Assembly: GCA_937894805.1 (NCBI GenBank)
Contig: CALAYR010000123.1
Span: 1 to 29,035, forward strand
DNA from: an uncultured Acidimicrobiaceae bacterium
GTDB taxonomy: Bacteria > Actinomycetota > Acidimicrobiia > Acidimicrobiales > RAAP-2
Length of the DNA stretch: 29,035 nucleotides
Reading direction: 5' to 3'
Part shown: positions 1 through 7,954 of the stretch, in pieces
Numbering within the stretch: the stretch's first letter is position 1
Layout: each line of letters opens with the position of its first letter
The notes under the pieces: model-generated
Databases searched by the model: none
What the model was told of the DNA's origin: nothing
The model's input: only the letters and a program-made list of their open reading frames with translations
Position numbers and translations under genes: made by a program

Positions 1-464
1 AGCGCGCCAAGGACTTGTGGGGCGATGCCCTCGCCGCCGGTGAAGCCAAGCGTGACCCAAACCTGGGGCCGCTCATGACCAAGGCCGGCGGCATCTTGGC
101 CATTGGTGAAGGCGAAGAGATTGTCAAGCTCCGTGAGCTCCAGCGTTCGCAGATTGCCCTCTACGTGGGTGGCATGGGCGCCAAGGGTCGCAACTTCTAC
201 AACGACCTGGCCGTGCGATACGGCTACGAGAAGGAAGCAACCATCATTCAGGATCTCTACCTCTCCGGCAAGAAGAAGGAGGCCGAAGCGGCCGTGCCTC
301 AAGAGTTCTGTGAACTCACCACACTCTGTGGTCCCAAGAGCTACGTCGCCGAGCGCGTGGCCGCCTTCAAGGAGGCCGGCGTCACGCACCTCGACATCTA
401 CCCCTTGCCTCAGGGCGACCAAACCAACGCCGACCTCGTTGGCATGGTTAAGGAAATGATGTAA
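1..464 (+). CDS. LLM-class F420-dependent oxidoreductase, C-terminal part (5' truncated)
   Basis: This is the C-terminal ~154 residues of a luciferase-like monooxygenase (LLM) family protein. The frame is open from base 3, with no start visible, and the stop is TAA at 462-464. The tail has the layout usual for actinobacterial F420-dependent LLM oxidoreductases: a segment around LYVGGMGAKGRNFYNDLAVR, then IQDLYLSGKKKEA, a short AVP linker, and a final helical block ending in a hydrophobic TIM-barrel strand (VTHLDIYPLP). The family uses reduced F420 or FMN to reduce or oxidise diverse organic substrates, and the substrate cannot be told from this fragment. A strong intrinsic terminator lies 16 bp after the stop, so the gene ends its transcription unit. 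F420 rather than FMN use is inferred from family resemblance. Confidence 0.8.
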   Translation, partial: RAKDLWGDALAAGEAKRDPNLGPLMTKAGGILAIGEGEEIVKLRELQRSQIALYVGGMGAKGRNFYNDLAVRYGYEKEATIIQDLYLSGKKKEAEAAVPQEFCELTTLCGPKSYVAERVAAFKEAGVTHLDIYPLPQGDQTNADLVGMVKEMM

Positions 465-480
465 GGAACGAAGTATGCAT

Positions 481-510
481 GGCGGCGTCGGGCAACCGGC
501 GCCGCCTTTT
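481..510 (+). terminator. Intrinsic terminator after the LLM oxidoreductase
   Basis: An 11-bp GC-rich stem (481-491 pairing with 496-506, one G-U pair) closes a GCAA tetraloop of the GNRA type and is followed by TTTT. It lies 16 bp after the TAA stop of the oxidoreductase and before the promoter and start of the hydrolase, so it separates the two units. Confidence 0.85.
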
Positions 511-524
511 GCGTTCCGACCTTC

Positions 525-530
525 TAGAGT
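525..530 (+). promoter_or_regulatory. Possible -10 element for the alpha/beta hydrolase
   Basis: TAGAGT fits the actinobacterial TANNNT -10 pattern and is identical to the -10 proposed for imuA'. It sits after the terminator and 22 bp before the ATG at 553, which would give a short leader carrying the purine-rich ribosome binding site GAGGGGAG (541-548). No convincing -35 is seen. Confidence 0.35.
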
Positions 531-552
531 TGAGGCGCACGAGGGGAGTGTT

Positions 553-1419
553 ATGCCAAAGGTTGCCGCGAACGGAATTGAGATCTACTACGAGCAGTTT
601 GGGGAGCCTTCGGGCCGCCCACTCCTCTTGATCTGCGGCCTTGGTGCCCATATGACGAGTTGGCCACAGGGCTTCCTCGACTCCTTGGTGACTGCTGGCT
701 TCTTTGTAACCACGTACGACAATCGTGACGTGGGCCTCTCTACGCACTTGGACCACTTCGGCGAACCAGACTCCGCCGCCATCTTGTTCGGTCAGGCCGA
801 AGCGCCCTATCTCATTGCCGACATGGCCGCCGACGGGGCTGCACTCGTGCGGGCCCTGGGCCTCGGTGCTCAGCACGTGGTCGGCGTCTCCATGGGCGGC
901 ATGATTGCTCAGCAGTTCGCCATTGACTTTCCAGAACTGACGCTCTCTCTCACGTCGATTATGTCGACTCCGGCACCACTCGAAGTCGGCACGTCGACTC
1001 CCGAATGTCTCGCCATGCTGACGCGGCCCCGTAGTCAAGACCTCGAGACGTTCCTGATGGAAGAGATAGAGAACTGGAAGCTGACTAATGGATCGGCGCA
1101 CCCCTTAGATGAAGCGTGGGTGCGCGAACAGGCCATCACGGCGATGAACCGGGGGCGTAATCCCATCGGTGTTCTTCGTCACCTTTGCGCCATTGTCGCA
1201 TCCCCAGATCGCCGACCAGCGCTGAGCAAACTCACCGTGCCCGTCGTGGTCCTGCACGGCGATGAGGATCCCCTGGTGACTCCTTCGGGTGGCGAGGCGA
1301 CCGCTGCAGTTATCGGCCACGCCAAACACGTGGTGTACCCCGGCATGGGTCACAGCCTGCCCGAACCACTCTGGGATGTTGTGGCCGCTGAGATTGTGGC
1401 CGTAGCCGATTTGGCCTAG
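553..1419 (+). CDS. Alpha/beta hydrolase fold protein
   Basis: A 288-residue alpha/beta hydrolase. The nucleophile elbow G-V-S-M-G-G places Ser at about residue 113. The acid is probably Asp237 or Asp239 in VVLHGDEDPLV, and the base is His267 in GMGHSLP. An oxyanion-hole region (LLLICGLGAH) lies near residue 25. Length and order match esterases, haloperoxidase-like and enol-lactonase-like hydrolases, and no signal peptide is seen, so it is probably cytoplasmic. The frame stays open upstream to 475, but that stretch runs through the terminator. The ATG at 553 has a good ribosome binding site (GAGGGGAG) and begins the conserved PKVAANGIEIYYE strand. Its stop overlaps the stop of the convergent ABC gene in the palindrome CTAG. 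The substrate is unknown. Confidence 0.85.
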   Translation: MPKVAANGIEIYYEQFGEPSGRPLLLICGLGAHMTSWPQGFLDSLVTAGFFVTTYDNRDVGLSTHLDHFGEPDSAAILFGQAEAPYLIADMAADGAALVRALGLGAQHVVGVSMGGMIAQQFAIDFPELTLSLTSIMSTPAPLEVGTSTPECLAMLTRPRSQDLETFLMEEIENWKLTNGSAHPLDEAWVREQAITAMNRGRNPIGVLRHLCAIVASPDRRPALSKLTVPVVVLHGDEDPLVTPSGGEATAAVIGHAKHVVYPGMGHSLPEPLWDVVAAEIVAVADLA

Positions 1420-3356
1420 AGCGAAGTGTCGCGTCCACCGGACGCAATCCACGCTTCGTACATGCCGGCGTAAACGCCCTGGGCGCGAACGAGCTCCTCG
1501 TGGCTACCTACTTCAACGATGCCACCCTGGTCGACGACGACAATGCGATCGGCCCGTTGGGCCGTCGTGAGGCGGTGGGCAATCAAGATTGCTGTACGGC
1601 CTTCGAGCATCCGATCGAGTGCACGCTCGATAATGGTCTCACTGCGAAGGTCGAGTGATGACGTCGCTTCGTCGAGAACTAGGACGCGGGGTCGTGCGAG
1701 GAAGGCGCGGGCGAGCGCGAGAAGTTGCCGCTCTCCGGCCGACAGCGTCTGACCTCGTTCGTGAACCACGGTGTCCAGCCCATTGGGGAGACGATCAATC
1801 AAGTCGCGCAGGCCCACCACATCGACCGCCTCGTCGATATCCGCGTCGGTCGCTTCGGGTCGACCGAAACGGAGGTTCACGCGAATGGTGCCGGAGAAGA
1901 GGAATGGCTCCTGGGGGACAACGCCCAGTTGGCTCCGCAGTGAGTGCATCGTGACCGTCGTGAGATCAACACCGTCAACGAGAACCCGTCCGCCGGTGGG
2001 GTCGTAGAAGCGGGTCGCGAGCTTGGCTAGGGTCGACTTACCCGCGCCGGTCGGTCCGACGAACGCGACACTTTCGCCGGGGGCAATCTCGAGGTTGACG
2101 TGTTCTAGTACCGGACGTTCCGGCAGGTAGCCAAAGGAAACGTCCTCAAAGGTGAGGCGACCCGTAATGGGTGGCAACGTGACGGCGTTCGGCACTTCAG
2201 TAACGGAAGGGGCGGTCTCAAGCAACTCGCGTAAACGAATGATTGAGGAACGGCCCTGCTGTAAGAGGTTGTACTGCTGGACGAGCAGTTGGATGGGTTG
2301 AAAGAAACGGTTCAAGTACAAGATGAACAGGGTGAGGCCACCGAGCGAGAGCTCGCCCCGAAGCACCATATGACCACCAATACCTAGCAGCAACGCTTGG
2401 CTCAAAATGCCCACCATGATGGTCACCGGGCCGTAAACGCTCATGATCTGCCCGGTGAACATGTTGGCGTTGCGGTACTCGCCTACAACATTGCGGTGAT
2501 GAATGATGTTGTGGCGTTGGCGATTATTCGCCGTGACGACACGAATGCCGTAGAGCGATTCGGAGAGATCGGCGAGCACGTTGGCGATTGCGTCACGGGC
2601 GCGCAGGTATCCCTTCTCACTACTGGTGTGGAACCAGATGGTGAGGAGCACGAGTACGGGGATGACCAGCAGGACCGTCCAGGTAGCCAAGACGACGTTG
2701 GTCGAGAACAGGGCAATCGTGATGATGATCATCGTCAGTCCCTGCATCGCGAACTGAGCCAGTCCATCCTGAAGAAGCTGCTGGAGGTTCTCAATATCAC
2801 TCGTCATACGACTCATTAAGACGCCAGCCTTTTCTTCCGTGAAGAAGTCCAGGCTGAGTCGTTGGAAATGAGTAAAGACTTTGATACGTAAGTCGTACAT
2901 CACGCGGGAGGCCAAGCGACCCGAAACCGAGGCCTGCCAACGCTGAAAGAGCGAAGCCATTAGGGCCGCACCGAGGTAGGCCAAGGAGCACGTGATGATT
3001 ACGTTCATGGAGTGATGACCAGGCTGCATGCCGTGGTCAATGGCGTACCCCACGAGGGCCGGGCCGGCCTGAGAGGCGACCGAGATCAGCACGACGAGCA
3101 CTGTCGCAATAGCGAAGAGACTCGTGTGTGAGCGAACCATTCTCCCGAGAGTGAGGCGACGAGATTCAGCTTCGCTGGGAAGCTGTTGGAAGGTGAGATT
3201 GGCCGGACGGTGAGTTGGCTCGTCAGCGACAATTTTCTTCACGCCGTCCATGAGTTCTTGAGGGATACCGCCGAAAGGAAGGCCCGTGCTTCCGGTAGCC
3301 CCCGGATGCTGACCACCCATCCCCGGTCCGCCGCCCCAGCCGCCGCCCCACGCCAT
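1416..3356 (-). CDS. ABC exporter half-transporter, second subunit (MdlB-like)
   Basis: A 646-residue fusion of a six-helix exporter membrane domain (about residues 75-370) and an ATPase domain (about 400-640). Visible motifs are Walker A GPTGAGKS (~435), a divergent signature LSAGE (~539), Walker B VLVLDEATSSLD (~565, with the catalytic Glu) and the H-loop IAHRLTT (~593). The N-terminus carries a Gly-rich extension (MAWGGGWGGGPGMGG) before a ~50-residue cytosolic segment. The start codon overlaps the stop of the upstream subunit by one base (TAATG), so the two are translationally coupled and surely form a heterodimer. The non-consensus signature here pairs with the Asp-substituted Walker B in the partner, giving one canonical and one degenerate ATP site. 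The substrate (drug, lipid or peptide) is not predictable. Confidence 0.92.
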   Translation of the reverse strand: MAWGGGWGGGPGMGGQHPGATGSTGLPFGGIPQELMDGVKKIVADEPTHRPANLTFQQLPSEAESRRLTLGRMVRSHTSLFAIATVLVVLISVASQAGPALVGYAIDHGMQPGHHSMNVIITCSLAYLGAALMASLFQRWQASVSGRLASRVMYDLRIKVFTHFQRLSLDFFTEEKAGVLMSRMTSDIENLQQLLQDGLAQFAMQGLTMIIITIALFSTNVVLATWTVLLVIPVLVLLTIWFHTSSEKGYLRARDAIANVLADLSESLYGIRVVTANNRQRHNIIHHRNVVGEYRNANMFTGQIMSVYGPVTIMVGILSQALLLGIGGHMVLRGELSLGGLTLFILYLNRFFQPIQLLVQQYNLLQQGRSSIIRLRELLETAPSVTEVPNAVTLPPITGRLTFEDVSFGYLPERPVLEHVNLEIAPGESVAFVGPTGAGKSTLAKLATRFYDPTGGRVLVDGVDLTTVTMHSLRSQLGVVPQEPFLFSGTIRVNLRFGRPEATDADIDEAVDVVGLRDLIDRLPNGLDTVVHERGQTLSAGERQLLALARAFLARPRVLVLDEATSSLDLRSETIIERALDRMLEGRTAILIAHRLTTAQRADRIVVVDQGGIVEVGSHEELVRAQGVYAGMYEAWIASGGRDTSL

Positions 3357-5197
3357 TAGAGACTCTCCGCGGTTGTCTGGGCCAGTACTTCGGCGTAGAG
3401 GGGTACGGAGGCGAGTAGCTCCTCGTGGGTGCCTTCGGCGACTACTCGGCCCTCTTCAAGCAGAATGACTCGATCGGCCAGGGCAATCGTTGAAATCCGG
3501 TGAGCGATTACCAGCGTCGTGCGATGTTCCAGTAGGGATTCGAGGGCATCGTGGATCTCGGCCTCGACGTGCACGTCAATGGCGCTCGTGGCGTCATCGA
3601 GAATCAGGATGGGCGGATTGACGAGCAGCGTTCGGGCGATGGCGATGCGCTGACGCTGACCACCCGACAGGGTGTAACCGCGCTCGCCGACCACGGTGTC
3701 GTACCCCTCGGGGAGTTGCTCAATGAACTCATGGGCATTGGCGGCTTTGGCGGCACTGATGATTTCATCGAGATTGGCATCGGCGCGACCGTACGCAATA
3801 TTTTCGCGAATAGAAACGGAAAAGAGAAAGGGTTCGTCGAGCACGAGACCCACGTTGGCGCGAAGGCTGGGCAACGTCACATCACGAACGTCATTTCCAT
3901 CAATGAGAATGGAGCCATCACGGACGTCGTAAAAACGAGCGACGAGGCGTGCCACGGTGGACTTGCCGGAACCAGTGCGCCCAACAAGCGCCACGGACTC
4001 GCCGGCCTTGATGTTCGCGTGGAAGTCGTGGAGGATGTCCGCACCCTCGGCGTAGCCAAATCGAACGTGATTAAAGGCAATCTCACCTCGGGCGTCCACG
4101 AGGTCGATGGAGCCCGGCCGTTCAGTAATGTCCGGCTGTTCGTCGAGAATCTCGAAAATTCGTTCGGCGCTGGCCCGAGCCCGCTGGCCCATCATGACGA
4201 GTTGACCCAACATCATGAATGGCGCTTGCAGCATCAAGAGGTAGGCGTTGAAGGCGACGATGGCACCGATTGGGGCATGACCCAAAGTGACCATCCAGCC
4301 ACCGAAAAACAAGACGAGGGCGAGACCCAGTTGGGGAAGGTTCTGGACCCACGGAGCCCACTGGCCGCGAATATCGGCATCCTTGGTGTACGCCCACGCC
4401 ACTTTTTCCGAGGCGTCGGCGAGGCGGTTGATTTCGCCAGCCTCTTGAGCGAAGGACTTCACTACTCGAACGCCATTGATGTTCTCATCAACAATGGCGG
4501 CGACATCGGCCAAACGCGCTTGGATGATCCAGGAAATCGGAAACATCACTTGGCGCATCTTGATGCCGACGACGTACATGATTGGCATCGTGACCATGGC
4601 AATGAGGGCCAGGGTCACATTGATGGAGAGCATGAAACCGAAGGCAATCACACCAATACCGCACTGCACAATGATCTGGGGCGCGAACGTGAAGTACATC
4701 TGGACGGAGCGAATATCGCTATTGGCCCGACTGATTAGTTGTCCACTCTGCACGCGGTCATAAAAGCCGAAGGAGAGCCAAGTCAGATGTTCGTACATCA
4801 AATTTCGAAGGTCTGATTCAACGTTGTAGGCCGTTGTAAAGAGGAATCGTCGCGAAAGGTAACCCGCTACTCCAGCGAAGAGTCCAATGATGAGAACGGC
4901 GACCACTATGCCGTGAATCGGCTGGTGGTGCCCCGGGGTTAAGCGGTCGATGGCGCTCATCAAAATTTTGGGGACGAGTGTTTGGAAGATGAGGCTAACG
5001 AAGCTGAACGTAATGGCCCCAATGAAGGTCAGCCGGTGGCTCTTGAGAACGGGCATGATGCGACGCCACCAGACCAGATTGCGATCACGAGAAATTTCGG
5101 CGCGGGGCCCTGGAAAGCGCTGTGGTTCGCCGATATGTTCGAAGGCCGGGCTCGGTGCGCTCGCGTGAAACATGGGTTCCAAGCGAGGATTACTCAT
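3356..5197 (-). CDS. ABC exporter half-transporter, first subunit (MdlA-like)
   Basis: A 613-residue exporter half-transporter. The membrane domain spans about residues 50-345 (hydrophobic segments begin near LTFIGAITFSF and IHGIVVAVLIIGLF) and an ATPase domain follows. Motifs are Walker A GRTGSGKS (~407), consensus signature LSGGQRQR (~510), Walker B ILILDDATSAID (~532) and H-loop IAHRIST (~563). The residue after the Walker B Asp is Asp, where a catalytic Glu is normal. Degenerate-site subunits of heterodimeric exporters such as TM287/288 look like this. The gene is first of a two-gene operon and overlaps the next start by one base. No ribosome binding site precedes the ATG at 5197, but TACGCT sits exactly at -12 to -7, suggesting a leaderless message. 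An alternative ATG lies at 5173. Confidence 0.92.
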   Translation of the reverse strand: MSNPRLEPMFHASAPSPAFEHIGEPQRFPGPRAEISRDRNLVWWRRIMPVLKSHRLTFIGAITFSFVSLIFQTLVPKILMSAIDRLTPGHHQPIHGIVVAVLIIGLFAGVAGYLSRRFLFTTAYNVESDLRNLMYEHLTWLSFGFYDRVQSGQLISRANSDIRSVQMYFTFAPQIIVQCGIGVIAFGFMLSINVTLALIAMVTMPIMYVVGIKMRQVMFPISWIIQARLADVAAIVDENINGVRVVKSFAQEAGEINRLADASEKVAWAYTKDADIRGQWAPWVQNLPQLGLALVLFFGGWMVTLGHAPIGAIVAFNAYLLMLQAPFMMLGQLVMMGQRARASAERIFEILDEQPDITERPGSIDLVDARGEIAFNHVRFGYAEGADILHDFHANIKAGESVALVGRTGSGKSTVARLVARFYDVRDGSILIDGNDVRDVTLPSLRANVGLVLDEPFLFSVSIRENIAYGRADANLDEIISAAKAANAHEFIEQLPEGYDTVVGERGYTLSGGQRQRIAIARTLLVNPPILILDDATSAIDVHVEAEIHDALESLLEHRTTLVIAHRISTIALADRVILLEEGRVVAEGTHEELLASVPLYAEVLAQTTAESL

Positions 5198-5218
5198 CGG
5201 TTCAGCGTAGCGGTGAAC
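5198..5218 (-). promoter_or_regulatory. Leaderless promoter with overlapping near-palindrome for the ABC exporter
   Basis: On the minus strand TACGCT (5209-5204) ends six bases before the exporter ATG, the spacing expected when transcription starts at the A of ATG. It lies inside a 19-bp near-palindrome (5200-5218), GTTCAgCGtagCGgTGAAC, with seven of eight arm positions paired. A regulator bound there would cover the -10. The arms run GTTC...GAAC, the reverse of a LexA box, so this is a different site. The operator role is inference. Confidence 0.45.
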
Positions 5219-5236
5219 TGAGAATGTGATTAGTGG

Positions 5237-6712
5237 CTATCCCCGTCGCGGTGGCTGAAAGGACGCTCGAGGGAGTTGCCCAGTGGCGCTCACCACCGCC
5301 TCGATACGGCGGGCCGCGGCCAAGATGGTCCACTCATCATGAGGTCGTCCAAGGATGGTGACGCCCACGGGGAGTCCGTCAACGAGGGCAATTGGTACTG
5401 AGGCAATAGGCCAACCGGCCACGGCGGCCGGCATTGTCGAACCACTCGACATGGCTGTCGCATGACCACTAATGGTGAGATCGCTCTTCCAGGCCGGTCC
5501 GTAGGCCGGAGCGAGGAGCACTTCCGCGTCCATCAGGGCGGGAGTTAGGCACGTGTCGATAGCCCACGCCAGATTGCGATCCCGTGCGGCTTGATACTCG
5601 CTGGACGCTCTGCCACCGGCCGCCACGGCCATAGTGAAGAATTCGTGGCCGAAGTGCGGTTGCTCAATCTCGGCATTGGCCTCCTCGTGTGCGATGACGT
5701 CGACGAGCGACTTCACCCCAGCTCCGGGCCGGGCCGCGAGATACGACGTCAGATCGTCACCTAACTCGGCTAACAACACGGTGAGTTCGTCGGCACCCTC
5801 TTGTTCGCCGGGGCTGGCAACTTCACGATCGATAATCAACTCGCCGGCCGAACGCATCTTCAAAAGGAGTGCCTCAAAGGCCTCGTCGGTAGCGACGTGT
5901 CCGGTGCGCCAATTCGAAGCGGCGACGAACCGGAGTTCCTTATCTTGGTTGTGCTGCACAGGCTGTCCGCTCAAGACCGAGAACAGCCGTGCGACATCAG
6001 CGACGGTGCGAGCCATGGGCCCTGGCGTGTCTTGGCTCGCGCTAATCGGTACGACGCATTCGGCCGAGACGACCCCCACGGTGGGCTTGAGGCCGACCAC
6101 GCCATTGAGCGATGCCGGACAGATGATTGACCCATCGGTTTCGGTGCCAATGGCCAGTGGGGTTAATCCCGCGGCCACGGCCGCACCCGATCCGCTCGAT
6201 GAGCCGCCCGCACTCCGATCGAGTCGCCACGGGTTCCCTACGAGACCGCCCGTTGCTGACCAACCCGAGGTCGAGTGGGGAGAGCGCATGTTGGCCCACT
6301 CGGAGAGATTGGCGGAAGCCAGTACCACGGCCCCAGCTGTTCGGAGACGCTGAACGAGGGGGGCATCGCGGGACTCTCGATCTCGCAGTGCGGTGCTGCC
6401 GGCGGCGCCCGGCAGACCGAGGGCCTCGATGTTGTCCTTAACGATGACTGGAATGCCGTGGAGGGGACCGCGTAGTACGCCTTGAGCCCTTTCGGCATCA
6501 CGTTCGGCGGCGACCGTAAGCGCATCTCTAGCAATGGCGGCAATGGCGCGTAGCGCAGTTGGGCTCGCCGGTGCATCAATCGCCGCAATCCGTTCCAGCA
6601 GTGTCGATACGAGCTCCACGGACGTGAGACTGCCTTCTTCGAGGCGGTCGAGCAGTTCTCCGGCTGAGGCGAAGGCAATTTCAGTCGAACTGGGATGCGG
6701 GTCAGCGCTCAT
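5237..6712 (-). CDS. Amidase signature family hydrolase
   Basis: A 491-residue amidase-signature enzyme with the complete Ser-cisSer-Lys triad: Lys92 in IPVIVKDNIEALG, Ser171 in the GGSSSGSG loop and Ser195 in TETDGSIICP. The 24-residue spacing between the two serines matches fatty acid amide hydrolase. The conserved NGVVGLKPT strand follows. These enzymes hydrolyse amides to acid and ammonia. No GatB or GatC gene is nearby, so it is more likely a catabolic or detoxifying amidase than GatA. There is no signal peptide. The ATG at 6712 lacks a ribosome binding site, but TAACAT lies eight bases upstream. The gene is divergent from upp (58 bp apart) and 39 bp upstream of the exporter operon on the same strand. 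The substrate is unknown. Confidence 0.88.
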   Translation of the reverse strand: MSADPHPSSTEIAFASAGELLDRLEEGSLTSVELVSTLLERIAAIDAPASPTALRAIAAIARDALTVAAERDAERAQGVLRGPLHGIPVIVKDNIEALGLPGAAGSTALRDRESRDAPLVQRLRTAGAVVLASANLSEWANMRSPHSTSGWSATGGLVGNPWRLDRSAGGSSSGSGAAVAAGLTPLAIGTETDGSIICPASLNGVVGLKPTVGVVSAECVVPISASQDTPGPMARTVADVARLFSVLSGQPVQHNQDKELRFVAASNWRTGHVATDEAFEALLLKMRSAGELIIDREVASPGEQEGADELTVLLAELGDDLTSYLAARPGAGVKSLVDVIAHEEANAEIEQPHFGHEFFTMAVAAGGRASSEYQAARDRNLAWAIDTCLTPALMDAEVLLAPAYGPAWKSDLTISGHATAMSSGSTMPAAVAGWPIASVPIALVDGLPVGVTILGRPHDEWTILAAARRIEAVVSATGQLPRASFQPPRRG

Positions 6713-6758
6713 ACGGGGAGATGTTACGGCGAGTCAAGAGAAAGTAGTCACGTCGGCG

Positions 6759-6764
6759 TATCGT
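6759..6764 (+). promoter_or_regulatory. -10 element of a leaderless upp promoter
   Basis: TATCGT lies exactly at -12 to -7 relative to the GTG start at 6771, and no Shine-Dalgarno sequence is present. Both fit transcription starting at the start codon. No clear -35 is visible. Confidence 0.45.
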
Positions 6765-6770
6765 TTCACC

Positions 6771-7406
6771 GTGACTCATTTACTCGTTGTCGACCACCCC
6801 CTCATCGCTGACGCCATCCGCCAGTTGCGAGACGAGCGAACCCCGAATGCGGATTTTTTGCGTCTGGCGGGTGAGATCACCCGATACCTCGCCTACGAGG
6901 CCTTTCGCACCGTTCCCGTTGTTCAGACAACTGTTGATACGCCGGTGATGAAGAGTGCCCCCGCGGTGCGAGTGGAGCGTGAATATCTCATCGTGCCGAT
7001 TCTGCGCGCCGGCCTCGGCATGAGTCCGGCCGTGCAGGCCGTACTGCCTCGCCACCGTGTCTGTCTGATGGGGCTTCGTCGCAATGAAGAGACGTTGCAG
7101 CCGGATCTCTACCTCGATGGTCTTCCGGAACGTCTCGATGGAGTGAGCGTGGTGATCTGTGATCCCATGCTGGCTACCGGTGGTTCGCTGATTGCCGCTA
7201 TTGAACTCTTGAAGAACCGTGGTGCGGCCGACATAACGGCACTCGTCTTGATTGCCTCGCAACCCGGCGTTGACGTAGTGAGTGCCGCACACCCCGATGT
7301 TCGCATCGCCGCGGCGGCCCTCGACCCCATCTTGAACGACGTGGGATACATCACGCCGGGACTCGGCGACGCTGGGGATCGACTCTTTGGACCACCGGCC
7401 CGTTAA
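6771..7406 (+). CDS. upp: Uracil phosphoribosyltransferase
   Basis: A 211-residue UPRT, the normal length for the family, converting uracil and PRPP to UMP and pyrophosphate in the cytoplasm. The PRPP-binding loop is VVICDPMLATGGSL (127-140), and the uracil-binding C-terminus is GYITPGLGDAGDRLFG (192-207). The frame remains open far upstream, but the GTG at 6771 gives the conserved N-terminus (HLLVVDHPLIADAI) and is preceded by a -10 at leaderless spacing. The stop is three bases from the stop of a convergent cytosine deaminase, whose product is UPRT's substrate. With the adjacent permease these three genes make a complete cytosine/uracil salvage route. Confidence 0.96.
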   Translation: MTHLLVVDHPLIADAIRQLRDERTPNADFLRLAGEITRYLAYEAFRTVPVVQTTVDTPVMKSAPAVRVEREYLIVPILRAGLGMSPAVQAVLPRHRVCLMGLRRNEETLQPDLYLDGLPERLDGVSVVICDPMLATGGSLIAAIELLKNRGAADITALVLIASQPGVDVVSAAHPDVRIAAAALDPILNDVGYITPGLGDAGDRLFGPPAR

Positions 7407-7409
7407 TCC

Positions 7410-7883
7410 CTAGAGGCCAATGTCCTCGTGCCAGATTTCGGGGTGCTCGTGGATAAAGGTCTTAAGTATCTCGGTGCATTCCGGGTCGTCCAGGACAATG
7501 ACCTCAACACCCTTTTCGATCAACCAGTCGTGACCCCCGTAGAAGTTCTCGGCCTCGCCGATGACGACGGCGCCAATATTGAATTGATAGACAAGACCCG
7601 AGCAGTACCAACAAGGTGACAGCGTGGTCACCATGACACAGTCGGGATAGTCCCGACGGCGACCGGCCTTGCGAAAGGCGTCCGTTTCGGCGTGGACCGA
7701 AGCGTCGTCCTCTTGGATGCGTCGGTTGTGCCCTGCACCCAGCAGGGTGCCATCACGATGAAAGAGTGCCGCACCGATTGGTATGCCGCCTTCACCAAGG
7801 CCGTTGGCAGCTTCCTGGTAGGCCGTGCGCAACATTTGCTTGGCGAGTTCGCGATCGAGGGGTGGACGGTTCTCAGTGCTCAT
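7410..7883 (-). CDS. Cytosine deaminase of the yeast FCY1 type (zinc CDA fold)
   Basis: A 157-residue zinc deaminase with ligands His64 and catalytic Glu66 (HAETD) and Cys91/Cys94 (SPCWYC). Numbering and length are nearly those of yeast Fcy1 (His62, Glu64, Cys91, Cys94; 158 residues). Resemblance extends to EGGIPIG near the N-terminus and the ending WHEDIG, compared with yeast WFEDIG. It is therefore probably a cytosine-to-uracil deaminase, unrelated to the amidohydrolase CodA of E. coli. A guanine or other nucleobase deaminase is less likely. The start is the ATG at 7883. Upstream in-frame sequence is noncoding in character, and a 14-bp palindrome replaces a ribosome binding site. The gene lies 71 bp downstream of a nucleobase permease on the same strand and is probably cotranscribed or linked to it. 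Confidence 0.88.
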   Translation of the reverse strand: MSTENRPPLDRELAKQMLRTAYQEAANGLGEGGIPIGAALFHRDGTLLGAGHNRRIQEDDASVHAETDAFRKAGRRRDYPDCVMVTTLSPCWYCSGLVYQFNIGAVVIGEAENFYGGHDWLIEKGVEVIVLDDPECTEILKTFIHEHPEIWHEDIGL

Positions 7884-7897
7884 GGCATAAGTATGCC
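7884..7897 (-). promoter_or_regulatory. Palindrome abutting the cytosine deaminase start
   Basis: GGCATAAGTATGCC has perfect 6-bp arms around AG and touches the ATG at 7883. No Shine-Dalgarno sequence is present. The AT-rich core (TACTTA on the minus strand) could be part of a -10, with the palindrome as operator, or it could form a small hairpin controlling initiation. Function is not established by sequence alone. Confidence 0.35.
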
Positions 7898-7954
7898 GTA
7901 GTGACGATGCATTTCGCTTCTTCGCGGGAGCGCGCCTTCCAGAGTGACGACTGC

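Noticed and set aside
448..1101. A 217-codon minus-strand frame across the terminator and hydrolase
   Set aside because: It runs antisense to the hydrolase catalytic domain and through the terminator stem, and the composition is not protein-like.
3551..4738. A 395-codon open frame on the plus strand opposite the first ABC subunit
   Set aside because: It lies wholly antisense to a clear ABC exporter gene with intact motifs. The translation is rich in His, Asp, Asn and Gly with no recognisable domain, as expected from antisense reading of GC-rich coding sequence.
5200..5218. LexA box upstream of the ABC exporter
   Set aside because: The arms are GTTC...GAAC with a 9-bp gap, the reverse order of CGAAC-N4-GTTCG, so it is a different palindrome.
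6534..6770. Longer upp protein starting upstream of the GTG at 6771
   Set aside because: The extension is antisense to the amidase N-terminus and is not part of any UPRT. Starting at 6771 gives the normal 211 residues.
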